Shown here one piece after another: positions 55,448 to 62,888 of a stretch of 64,000 nucleotides of DNA. The DNA is from a virus: positions 34,045 through 98,044 of the IMG/VR virus record IMGVR_UViG_3300047323_000694. One strand, 5' to 3'. The translations under genes and the position numbers were made by a program. Below the pieces are notes generated by a model. It was not told the DNA's origin. It made no database searches and worked only from the letters and a program-made list of their open reading frames with translations. The stretch's first letter is position 1, and each line of letters starts with the position of its first letter.

Positions 55448-56086
55448 ATGGCAACAGTCGTTTTGATTCTCGGCAAGTCTGGCAGCGGGAAAAGCACATC
55501 GCTGCGAAATATGAACCCTGCCGAAGTTGCCCTGGTGCAGGTGATTGGCAAGCGTCTCCCGTTCAAAGGTGCGGCCAACTGGAAGCCATTCGTTACCGAC
55601 GATCACGCACGCATCATCGCTGCCAGCAAGAAGGCTTCCGCCGGCGGGAGAAAGGTGATCGTGATCGATGACTACCAGTATGTGCTGGCCAACGAGTTCA
55701 TGCGCCGCAGTCAGGAAAAAGGCTACGACAAGTTCAACGACATCGGACGGCATACTTGGGATGTGTTCGACGCCCTTCTCAAGCTGCCCGATGACGTCCG
55801 GGTCTACATCCTCAGCCATACAGAGGAAAGCGAGACCGGGCAAATCAAGATGAAGACCGTCGGCAAGATGCTGGACGACAAGATCACGCTGGAAGGCCTT
55901 GTGACCATCTGCCTGCGAGCAACAGTTCAGGACGGCCAACACTATTTCGCCACCCGCAATAACGGATCAGACACGACCAAGGCGCCTATGGGCATGTTTG
56001 ACAGCGACATGATCGATAACGACCTGGCCGCCGTCGACGCTGCCATCTGCGCCTACTACGAATTCGAATCCCCTCAAGCTGCATAA
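55448..56086 (+). CDS. Sak4-like AAA/RecA-type ATPase
   Basis: 212 residues from the ATG at 55448 (GAGGTGG upstream). Walker A is GKSGSGKST (about 9-17), Walker B KVIVIDDYQYVLANEF, followed by RVYILSHTEESETGQIKMKT and LEGLVTICLRATVQDG. This is the minimal RecA-core architecture of Sak4 annealases, which pair phage single strands with help from a cognate SSB. The SSB-like gene follows at once. Confidence 0.82.
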   Translation: MATVVLILGKSGSGKSTSLRNMNPAEVALVQVIGKRLPFKGAANWKPFVTDDHARIIAASKKASAGGRKVIVIDDYQYVLANEFMRRSQEKGYDKFNDIGRHTWDVFDALLKLPDDVRVYILSHTEESETGQIKMKTVGKMLDDKITLEGLVTICLRATVQDGQHYFATRNNGSDTTKAPMGMFDSDMIDNDLAAVDAAICAYYEFESPQAA

Positions 56087-56097
56087 GGAACCGCTCA

Positions 56098-56754
56098 ATG
56101 TTCAATCTCGACGCAAACGCCGCCCGGTCGGCTGACAACAAATCAGCATTCATCGACACTGCAGGCAAATACATCGGCACCTTTACCCGTGCCGAGTACA
56201 TGGACAAGCAAGATACCGGGTCGACCGGCATCGGTTTCAGCTACAAGACTCGCGAGGGCGCCGAAGGCCAGTTCTACCTGAACCTGACCTATCAGCACGG
56301 TACCCGCAATGATGGCGGCTATGCCCTCCTGAACGCCATGATGGCGTGCATGCAGTTGCGCACTGTTGGCGCCCCTCAGTCGATGGAGGCTGAGAAGTGG
56401 GATAGCGACAGTAAGCAGCGAGTGAAGGTAAAGGTACAAGGCTTTGCCGAGCTGTGCGGCAAGCCTCTTGGCTTGTTGATCCAGATGGAAATCGAGAAGA
56501 ACAGCACCACCGGCATGGAGCGCCCAGTTATCTTCGCGCCATTCAGTGCTGAGTCTGAAAAGACCGCATCGGAGATCCTAGATCCTCGCTGCACGGCTCC
56601 GACGAAGCTGGAAAAGATGGTCCAGCAGATCATGAAACGCCCTGTTGTTGACCGCCGCCCCAAAGGTTCGACGTCGAGCCAGCAAGGTATCCAGCATCAA
56701 AGCGGCCCCATGGCTGACGGTCCTGACTCCTTCGATGATGACATTCCGTTCTAG
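56098..56754 (+). CDS. ssb: phage single-stranded DNA-binding protein
   Basis: 218 residues with an OB-fold-like beta core (TFTRAEYMDKQDTGSTGIGF, FYLNLTYQHGTRN, LGLLIQMEIEKNSTTGMERP), a Gln/Ser-rich linker and the acidic tip SFDDDIPF. That C-terminal tip is the protein-docking signature of SSBs. Partner of the Sak4-like ATPase just upstream. Confidence 0.85.
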   Translation: MFNLDANAARSADNKSAFIDTAGKYIGTFTRAEYMDKQDTGSTGIGFSYKTREGAEGQFYLNLTYQHGTRNDGGYALLNAMMACMQLRTVGAPQSMEAEKWDSDSKQRVKVKVQGFAELCGKPLGLLIQMEIEKNSTTGMERPVIFAPFSAESEKTASEILDPRCTAPTKLEKMVQQIMKRPVVDRRPKGSTSSQQGIQHQSGPMADGPDSFDDDIPF

Positions 56755-56833
56755 GATATAGCTGAGAGGCCCTTATTCGGGTCAAGCCATTCCCTTGGGC
56801 GCCGTTGAGCGCCCTTTCTTTTGGAGCAAAGAA

Positions 56834-57544
56834 ATGAACATCTATTTGGATATCGAGACAATCCCCGGTCAGGCGGAGGGAATCAAGGAGATCCTGGCAG
56901 AGCGAATCACTGCGCCAGGCAACTACAAGAAGCCTGAGACGATCCTTGCTTGGGAGCAGAACGAAAAGCCCGCACTGATTGAGGAGGCTTGGCTGAAGAC
57001 CAGCTTTGACGGCGCATTCGGCCATATCGCTGTAGCTTCAATTGCAATTGGCGACGATACGCCGACGACCTTCTACAGCCATGACTGGCCGGGCGGTGAG
57101 CGCGGGATTCTTTTCGACCTGTTCAACGTCATCGAATCCGTTGGTGGGCGTGAATATGGCGGAGGGACGCGCCAAGGAGTGAAGCCCGTGTTCATTGGTC
57201 ACAACGTACTCAACTTCGATCTGCGCTTCATCTTTCAGAGGGCAGTAATGCTCGGCATTCGACCTCCTGCGTGCATTCCGTTTGACGCCAAGCCATGGGG
57301 GTCGGAAGTGTTCGACACCATGACTGCTTGGGCTGGCGCACGCGGCACGGTGAGCCTGGACAAACTTTGCAAGGTGTTCAGCATTGCCGCCAAGGGCAGC
57401 GAGATCGAAGACGAGATCGACGGCAGCAAGGTATGGGAATTCGTGCAGGCTGGGCGTATCGATGATGTTGCCAAGTACTGCGCGGGCGACGTAGAGCGCG
57501 TGCGTCAAATCTATAAGCGCCTCACATTCGCGCAGGCGGCCTGA
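56834..57544 (+). CDS. DnaQ-like 3'-5' exonuclease
   Basis: 236 residues from the ATG at 56834 (TTGGAGC upstream). Exo I YLDIETIPG, Exo II FIGHNVLNFDLRF, Exo III YCAGDVERVRQIY: the DEDDy acidic residues of PolB-type proofreading exonucleases. No polymerase domain is attached. It probably trims 3' ends for recombination together with Sak4 and SSB. Confidence 0.88.
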   Translation: MNIYLDIETIPGQAEGIKEILAERITAPGNYKKPETILAWEQNEKPALIEEAWLKTSFDGAFGHIAVASIAIGDDTPTTFYSHDWPGGERGILFDLFNVIESVGGREYGGGTRQGVKPVFIGHNVLNFDLRFIFQRAVMLGIRPPACIPFDAKPWGSEVFDTMTAWAGARGTVSLDKLCKVFSIAAKGSEIEDEIDGSKVWEFVQAGRIDDVAKYCAGDVERVRQIYKRLTFAQAA

Positions 57545-57546
57545 CC

Positions 57547-58017
57547 ATGAGCATCAGCCTTGAACTGAGCATGGTTCAGCACAACAGGATCGCGTCAGCT
57601 CAAATTGCTGATGCGGTCGATTCATTCATGCAGCGCGGCGGGCAAATTCAGTTTCTCGAATCCGGTATAGCCCGGCCGGTCGGACTGGTAGCGCAGTACA
57701 ACTCGCCCCGCATCGAGCCGCCGAACAAGAAGGAGTCCATGCAGAAGCAGCGCGTGCGGCCGGACATTGACGAGGCCATAGCGAAAGCCGAGGCCAAATC
57801 AGCCGCGGCTAAATCGAGAGCTGAGGCGCGGGCCTCTCGCCCCAAGGTATTCAGCGAAAGCGAAATGAAGATGGTTGCCCGGGTGAAAACCATGCGCGAC
57901 CTGGGGGTCACTCGCAAGCAGGCTGCCAAGCACATGCAGATCAGCGACACGCTGATGACGAGGCTGATCAATGACCATGCCATCGACTATCCCAAAGCCG
58001 TGAATGGTCACAAATGA
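57547..58017 (+). CDS. hypothetical helix-turn-helix protein
   Basis: 156 residues. The middle is an Ala/Lys/Arg-rich charged helix, and the end (MRDLGVTRKQAAKHMQISDT then LMTRLINDHAIDYP) is a helix-turn-helix of the resolvase/terminase type. An internal ATG at 57739 would give the helical part only. Function unknown. Confidence 0.6.
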   Translation: MSISLELSMVQHNRIASAQIADAVDSFMQRGGQIQFLESGIARPVGLVAQYNSPRIEPPNKKESMQKQRVRPDIDEAIAKAEAKSAAAKSRAEARASRPKVFSESEMKMVARVKTMRDLGVTRKQAAKHMQISDTLMTRLINDHAIDYPKAVNGHK

Positions 58018-58098
58018 GGCGCGCTTTCAAAGCCTCGCAACGCCGAAAGCGCGAAACACAACACCATCTGCCGCCCAGTGGAATAAAGGAGCTGATGC

Positions 58099-58410
58099 AT
58101 GGCGATGAATCAGAAAGAGAGGGATGTTCGCCGTCACGACAAGGCGGCGCGGCTACAGGAAGAGGACCTACGACTCAAGGTCAGGCCGGGCACTAAGCAA
58201 GCCTTGGCTGAGCTGATGGAGTGGTCCGGGCTTGAGGAGCAAGGGGAGGCGCTGACACTGATGATTCATCATCTGCATGCGCTGGGGCCGGGATGTGCGT
58301 TGCCATTGCTTTCCGCGCCGCGCCACGCTTACGTGATACCCGAAAACGTGGCGCGAAAACTCGAGATTGCCTACAGTCGGGAAGCGCTGCGGACTGGGCG
58401 CGATGACTAG
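58099..58410 (+). CDS. hypothetical protein containing inverted-repeat copy D
   Basis: 103 residues. RHDKAARLQEEDLRLKVRPG then TKQALAELMEWSGLEEQGEA fit a ribbon-helix-helix-like DNA-binding fold. The C-terminal part APRHAYVIPENVARKLE is encoded by the dispersed inverted repeat and resembles APRFVISENVARIV in the Rha protein. Confidence 0.6.
   Translation: MAMNQKERDVRRHDKAARLQEEDLRLKVRPGTKQALAELMEWSGLEEQGEALTLMIHHLHALGPGCALPLLSAPRHAYVIPENVARKLEIAYSREALRTGRDD
58319..58355. repeat. 37-bp dispersed inverted repeat, copy D
   Basis: CGCGCCACG and CGTGGCGCG arms 19 bp apart, inside the coding region of 58099-58410. Confidence 0.72.
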
Positions 58411-58412
58411 CC

Positions 58413-58658
58413 TTAGGTCGTCAGGAGTCGGTCAACATATCGTTTGACGTGTAGCTTGCCTTCGTTAACCGCGTCATCGAACGACGTGTACTCGGCGTGC
58501 TCGCGGATATTGTCCACTTGCCCGCCCGGTAGCCTCACTTCGATACGTAAAGCCTGAGGAATTGGGTTATTCGCCTCTCCCCATGCAAAGCCAATCTTCG
58601 ACTCAATGTCGCGGTAGGTGTAGTCAACGGGGTATGGACGGTCAACTGCCATGCTCAT
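58413..58658 (-). CDS. hypothetical protein on the opposite strand
   Basis: 81 residues, GGAG 7 nt before the ATG at 58658. It reads YTYRDIESKIGFAWGEANNP, DNIREHAEYTSFDDAVNEGK. The only leftward gene in the 51.6-64 kb operon, so it has its own promoter and may be expressed in the lysogen. Function unknown. Confidence 0.6.
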   Translation of the reverse strand: MSMAVDRPYPVDYTYRDIESKIGFAWGEANNPIPQALRIEVRLPGGQVDNIREHAEYTSFDDAVNEGKLHVKRYVDRLLTT

Positions 58659-58766
58659 GAGTTACTCCTTTTGACCCGGCTCCATGCCGGTCACCCGTAA
58701 TACCCCAACACAAAACAAATTGCCACCAGCCAGCATCGGAGGTTGGCGTACGCATTGGAATTCAAT

Positions 58767-59903
58767 ATGAGCGAGCTTCACCAGATATTGGTCGGTGACT
58801 GCATCGAGATGATGCGGACGCTGCCAGGCCAGTCCGTACAGACCTGCGTAACGTCGCCGCCCTACTTCGGCCTCCGCGACTACGGTGTCGAAGGCCAGAT
58901 AGGCCTGGAGCAGACACCGGCCGAGTTCATTGCTCGATTGGTAGATGTTTTCCGGGAGGTTCGCCGAGTACTCCGCGATGACGGAACGATGTGGGTAAAC
59001 ATGGGCGACAGCTATGCAGGCAGTTGGGGCGCCCACGGCCGGGATGATATGGGTGTCGGTGTTTCAACGATCAGCCAGCGGCAGGTTATGGCGAGTCAGC
59101 GAAAAGCCAAGGCCGCCACGCACGCCGAGTACAAGCCGAAGGACTTGATGGGCATGCCTTGGCGTCTTGCGTTCGCACTGCAGGATGATGGCTGGTATCT
59201 GCGGCAGGACATCATCTGGCACAAGCCGAACCCAATGCCAGAGTCGACGCGCGACCGCTGCACCAAGGCTCATGAGTATTTGTTCCTTCTCAGCAAGTCG
59301 CGACGGTACCACTGCGACATGCAGGCTATCCGGGAGCCAGCAGCATATGGACCAACTCCAAGTGGCGTCGGTTTCGGCCACGGTTTTGATGCGGTACCGA
59401 AGCCGCGAGTAACAGTGCCTGCTGGCTGGGATACTACAACCGGTGAAGGCGGTCACGGCGCATTTCATAAGTCAGGATCTGCGCGGACCAATCGCGACAC
59501 TTTCCTGCGCGAAGGGTCTAAGCGCGAACAGCCGATACCTGGACAGGCCAAGGGCACGCACCGGCCAGATCGAGAGCCGAGCAGCTGGGACATATTGACG
59601 CGGAACAAGCGCAGTGTCTGGACTGTGGCAACGCATAGTTTCAAGGGCGCCCACTTCGCGACCTTCCCGCCAGACCTGATTAGGCCATGCATTTTGGCCG
59701 GGGCGCCACGCGGCGGGATCGTGCTCGATCCGTTCGGCGGTGCCGGTACGACTGCACTGGTATCCATGCAGGAGGGTCGCCGATCAATCCTGTGTGAGCT
59801 GAACCCTGAATATGCGCAGTTAGCTAGAGCGAGAATCGACGCGGCATGGCTCGATGGTGCGGCGCAGATGGATGTTTTTCACGACGCGGTACCAGCAGCC
59901 TAA
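58767..59903 (+). CDS. site-specific amino-DNA methyltransferase (beta class)
   Basis: 378 residues from the ATG at 58767. Catalytic motif IV VTSPPYFGLRDYG precedes the S-adenosylmethionine motif I VLDPFGGAGTTALVSMQEGR, the beta-class order of N6-adenine or N4-cytosine enzymes. The central target region includes WHKPNPMPESTRDRCTKAHE and VWTVATHSFKGAHFATFPPD. No cognate endonuclease nearby, so probably antirestriction or regulatory. Confidence 0.92.
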   Translation: MSELHQILVGDCIEMMRTLPGQSVQTCVTSPPYFGLRDYGVEGQIGLEQTPAEFIARLVDVFREVRRVLRDDGTMWVNMGDSYAGSWGAHGRDDMGVGVSTISQRQVMASQRKAKAATHAEYKPKDLMGMPWRLAFALQDDGWYLRQDIIWHKPNPMPESTRDRCTKAHEYLFLLSKSRRYHCDMQAIREPAAYGPTPSGVGFGHGFDAVPKPRVTVPAGWDTTTGEGGHGAFHKSGSARTNRDTFLREGSKREQPIPGQAKGTHRPDREPSSWDILTRNKRSVWTVATHSFKGAHFATFPPDLIRPCILAGAPRGGIVLDPFGGAGTTALVSMQEGRRSILCELNPEYAQLARARIDAAWLDGAAQMDVFHDAVPAA

Positions 59904-59957
59904 TTCGAAATCCCCCCACTCCCACGAATCACGCCACCACCCAGGCGAGGACGCCTT

Positions 59958-60152
59958 ATGTGCAACGTACTTTACCGCGAGGGCGCTGCCTGGGCGGTCG
60001 ACTCAATCCGCCAACTCCAAAACTCGGCAGGCAAAGGCGATCAGTACCGCCAGCTCATCAACTACCTCGAACGCGGGAAAACGAATAAGCCGGCTGACTT
60101 CGTTCGCGGCGTTGAGTCCGTGATCGATCAAGTGAAGAAGGTTGCCGCATGA
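59958..60152 (+). CDS. small hypothetical protein
   Basis: 64 residues: MCNVLYREGAAWAVDSIRQL, QYRQLINYLERGKTN. Helical. It lies after the methyltransferase; its stop overlaps the next ATG. Function unknown. Confidence 0.6.
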   Translation: MCNVLYREGAAWAVDSIRQLQNSAGKGDQYRQLINYLERGKTNKPADFVRGVESVIDQVKKVAA

Positions 60153-60316
60153 CAGCGCTACGCCGAACGACTACGCCCAGGGCGATGCAGATGCAGTTCC
60201 TCGATCTGTCCTGCATCTGCGATCTATGCAATCGGCCCCGAGCCCACGGAAACCACGCGGCCTGCTCTAGAAAGCGGCAGGCCATTTATGCGAAGGAGAG
60301 AATGAATCGTGAGTGA
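60149..60316 (+). CDS. small Cys-containing protein
   Basis: 55 residues: QFLDLSCICDLCNRPRAHGN then HAACSRKRQAIYAKER. The CICDLC ... H ... C cluster could bind zinc. ATGA overlap upstream and 8-bp overlap downstream. Confidence 0.55.
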   Translation: MTALRRTTTPRAMQMQFLDLSCICDLCNRPRAHGNHAACSRKRQAIYAKERMNRE

Positions 60317-60842
60317 ATGGAAATTGGTTCCGGTTGAGCCGACCGGGGAAATGTGTGTAGCAGGTGATGCGGCGTATAGCTGGAATGTCGCGAAGATATT
60401 TAAGGCCATGCTCGCCGCAGCACCGCAACCGCCAGCGCTCGGCGGGGAGCCGGAAGTGCTTGGCTATGCCATCCGTGGGCTGTCTTACTCGCTACGACAT
60501 ACCCGCGCAGAGCTGGACAAGCTAACTGTCCCTTTCGAAGAGGATCAGATTGTTGAACTGATCGATCGCGGCCACGTCGCCCCGCTGCTGGCTGAGATTG
60601 GAAGTAAGGACAAAGAACTATCCAAGCTGGCTGATGACTATTGCAAGAAAGTTGACGAACTAATTGAATCAAATGCAGAGCGCGACACGCTCAAGGCGCG
60701 GTGTGAAGTACTGGAAGCTGCGCTCTCAGGAATGGTTGAGTATTTTCCTGAAGGCCACTCTGATGGCGAATGCTTCAGCATTGATACGGCTAAAGCGGTA
60801 CTGAATAAGGCCACGCCAGCCGCCAAGGATGGTGCGCTATGA
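60309..60842 (+). CDS. Ea22-like early protein
   Basis: 177 residues from a GTG at 60309 (AAGGAGAG upstream). MSEWKLVPVEPTGEMCVAGD is the common start of this family of nonessential early proteins, followed by a coiled coil (KDKELSKLADDYCKKVDELI). Function unknown. Confidence 0.65.
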   Translation: MSEWKLVPVEPTGEMCVAGDAAYSWNVAKIFKAMLAAAPQPPALGGEPEVLGYAIRGLSYSLRHTRAELDKLTVPFEEDQIVELIDRGHVAPLLAEIGSKDKELSKLADDYCKKVDELIESNAERDTLKARCEVLEAALSGMVEYFPEGHSDGECFSIDTAKAVLNKATPAAKDGAL

Positions 60843-61099
60843 ACGTCAACCAAAATGAATGCAAGGCAGCCGGACTTGACCCGGAAGTAGTCGACCGCCT
60901 TCGTGCCAGGCAGGAAAAGCTGTTGAAAGATATGGCCAGGGCTGGTGTCGCGCTTTTCTGTGGCAGCTGTAGCACCCTGCGACCAGCCTCTGGAGACATG
61001 ACCTTAATCCTTGCCGGAATTGTTGAGGGATACACCGACGGCGGTTGCGGTGCGTCATCTGTTTGCGAGGATGGACTTGAGAGGGGTGAGGACCTATGA
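60839..61099 (+). CDS. hypothetical protein
   Basis: 86 residues with five Cys (ECKAAGL, ALFCGSCSTLR, GGCGASSVCEDG). ATGA overlaps at both ends. Possibly metal-binding; unknown role. Confidence 0.55.
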   Translation: MNVNQNECKAAGLDPEVVDRLRARQEKLLKDMARAGVALFCGSCSTLRPASGDMTLILAGIVEGYTDGGCGASSVCEDGLERGEDL

Positions 61100-61623
61100 C
61101 TGACAAACAGAGTACGGTCGTTGTGTCGCGCGAGCTGGCTGAGCGCATAGTCAAGACCTGTATGTTCACAATGCTTGAAGCTGACTATCAAGAGCTGCGC
61201 GCCCTACTCGCCGCCACGCCAGAGCAGGCCGTCGATGTGGGCGATCCGGTGGCGATAATCAATGAGGGTGACGAAGGCCTGTTTGCCGAATTCCTCTACG
61301 GCGAGGACGGAAGCCCATTGAAGCGAGGCGACAAGCTGTACCTGAATCCAGCGGACAAGGGATATGTCACAAAGCTGGCCTACGAGGCAATGCAGACAGA
61401 AGTAGCACGGCTCAACGCCCAGCCACCGCCCAAAGTTGTCGCCGAACAACTCCAATCCCTGATCAGTGCCGTTCGCTCAATCAATCACGGACCACGCCAC
61501 GCGCACCATATGCCCGGCGATGACGAACCCTGCTACCTTCAGCGTAAGGAGTGGGTGGAATGGATTCTCGGCATGTGTGACGAATCCGAAGCCGCATTGA
61601 CGCCCATCACCCCGCAAGCCTAA
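61096..61623 (+). CDS. hypothetical protein
   Basis: 175 residues. SRELAERIVKTCMFTMLEAD and VDVGDPVAIINEGDEGLFAE followed by KRGDKLYLNP and a helical end. The pattern is common in tail ends of Ea-type early proteins. Function unknown. Confidence 0.6.
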   Translation: MTDKQSTVVVSRELAERIVKTCMFTMLEADYQELRALLAATPEQAVDVGDPVAIINEGDEGLFAEFLYGEDGSPLKRGDKLYLNPADKGYVTKLAYEAMQTEVARLNAQPPPKVVAEQLQSLISAVRSINHGPRHAHHMPGDDEPCYLQRKEWVEWILGMCDESEAALTPITPQA

Positions 61624-61655
61624 ACCCCTTCCCTTTCACACACCGCATCAGCGGT

Positions 61656-61829
61656 ATGGCGGAGCTATTGCCAATGGATAGCCGTGAACGCTTCGAACAG
61701 GCCTACGCCGAAGACAACAACTGCACTCCTGAATGGTGCCGTGATCAACGTATGAGCACTGGCAGTTATCTGGATCGGTATCTCGCCCGAGCCTGGCACT
61801 GGTGGTCGCGTGCCAAGGAGGCAGCATGA
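61656..61829 (+). CDS. small hypothetical protein
   Basis: 57 residues, LPMDSRERFEQAYAEDNNCT then YLARAWHWWSRAKEA. Aromatic-rich end. ATGA overlap with the next gene supports it. Confidence 0.5.
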   Translation: MAELLPMDSRERFEQAYAEDNNCTPEWCRDQRMSTGSYLDRYLARAWHWWSRAKEAA

Positions 61830-62038
61830 ACAAGTTACTCCTGGCAGCCCTACTGCTCTCACCCCTGGCCCAGGCCGAGAACGTGATCGACGTTCAGCAC
61901 GACACGGCCCGAGGTATCACCTGCTACATCCTCAATGGAGTGGGGATCAGCTGCATACCTGACAGTCAGCTTCGCGATGGGCCGAAGAAGATGCAGGCGC
62001 CGGCTGATCCTGTTGATGGCGAGAGGTATTCGATGTGA
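61826..62038 (+). CDS. small exported protein
   Basis: 70 residues from the ATG at 61826 (AAGGAGG upstream). Signal peptide MNKLLLAALLLSPLAQAE, mature part with two Cys (GITCYILNGVGISCIPDSQL). Probably periplasmic. Function unknown. Confidence 0.65.
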   Translation: MNKLLLAALLLSPLAQAENVIDVQHDTARGITCYILNGVGISCIPDSQLRDGPKKMQAPADPVDGERYSM

Positions 62039-62273
62039 GCCGATTCATCGCGATCATCCACGGCTGGCACGTCCACAGCAATGGCTTCAACGTCCACGAA
62101 CTCGACGCCCTAAGCCTGGCCGAAGCCGAGAAAGAGGCTTGCTGGCTCAAGGGGCGGCGCGAGGGGGGGGTGGGTTCGACCGATGCGCCTATGTGGTCGT
62201 TCAGGTTGGCGACTGCGAGCACCTTCCCCGGCGCCTCACCTGGCGCGAGCGCCTGACCGGCAAGATTCAGTAA
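62035..62273 (+). pseudogene. conserved early protein split by a G8-tract frameshift
   Basis: The GTG at 62035 begins MSRFIAIIHGWHVHSNGFNV, runs to a run of eight G (62163-62170) and then continues in an unlikely frame to 62256. With one more G (or two fewer), the reading becomes GFDRCAYVVVQVGDCEHLPR then RLTWRERLTGKIQ and stops at 62271-62273, which looks like a proper C-terminus. Either tract slippage (possible phase variation) or a sequencing error. Function unknown. Confidence 0.55.
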
Positions 62274-62320
62274 CTCCCCTCCCCACTTCAAGCCTGCCGC
62301 ATGGCGGGCGAGGCCTTGCT

Positions 62321-62641
62321 ATGTCTCTTAATGTATCTCTGATCGTCGATGGCGATTGCGTCTATGACGCGAATATCACCCACAACCTCGGAAAGATGGC
62401 TGCCGAGGCAGGAGTGTACGAGTACCTATGGCGCCCCGAAGATATTGGAGCAATAACGGCAGCCGATATCACTGACGGATTGCGTGTCGGCTTGCATGAC
62501 CTGGTGGAGCGCCCTACCCACTTCGAACAGTTCGACTCGCCGAACGGCTGGGGCAAGTACGAGCACTTCGTCCCCTTCGTATCGAAATATCTTGAAGCAT
62601 GCGTCATGCATCCGACGGCCGTGCTGCAAATTTCTCGATAA
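62321..62641 (+). CDS. hypothetical protein
   Basis: 106 residues from the ATG at 62321. LNVSLIVDGDCVYDANITHN, EAGVYEYLWRPEDIGAITAA, LVERPTHFEQFDSPNGWGKY. This pattern is known to me only as a hypothetical protein of phage and plasmid origin. Function unknown. Confidence 0.6.
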   Translation: MSLNVSLIVDGDCVYDANITHNLGKMAAEAGVYEYLWRPEDIGAITAADITDGLRVGLHDLVERPTHFEQFDSPNGWGKYEHFVPFVSKYLEACVMHPTAVLQISR

Positions 62642-62675
62642 CCCCTTCGCCGCCCTGCGCGGCACGGAGCAGCAC

Positions 62676-62888
62676 ATGAAAAAAGAACTGATAAAGATCA
62701 GTGAGTTTCAGCGGCGGCGCTGGGGCGAGAATGGCACACCGCCCTGCCCTCAAGCGATCCGCAACCACATCCGCAACGGGCAAGTGCCCGGGGAGCAGAT
62801 CGGCAAACTCTGGTACGTTGACTGGACGGCGTTCAGCCGGTCGGAAGGCAGTGACCTGGTCGCGATGGTGTTGAAAGGAGCTGCATGA
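62676..62888 (+). CDS. xis: excisionase
   Basis: 70 residues from the ATG at 62676. ELIKISEFQRRRWGENGTPP, AIRNHIRNGQVPGEQIGKLW then YVDWTAF match the small winged-helix excisionases of lambdoid phages. It binds beside the arm sites to favour excision. Overlaps int by ATGA. Confidence 0.85.
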   Translation: MKKELIKISEFQRRRWGENGTPPCPQAIRNHIRNGQVPGEQIGKLWYVDWTAFSRSEGSDLVAMVLKGAA

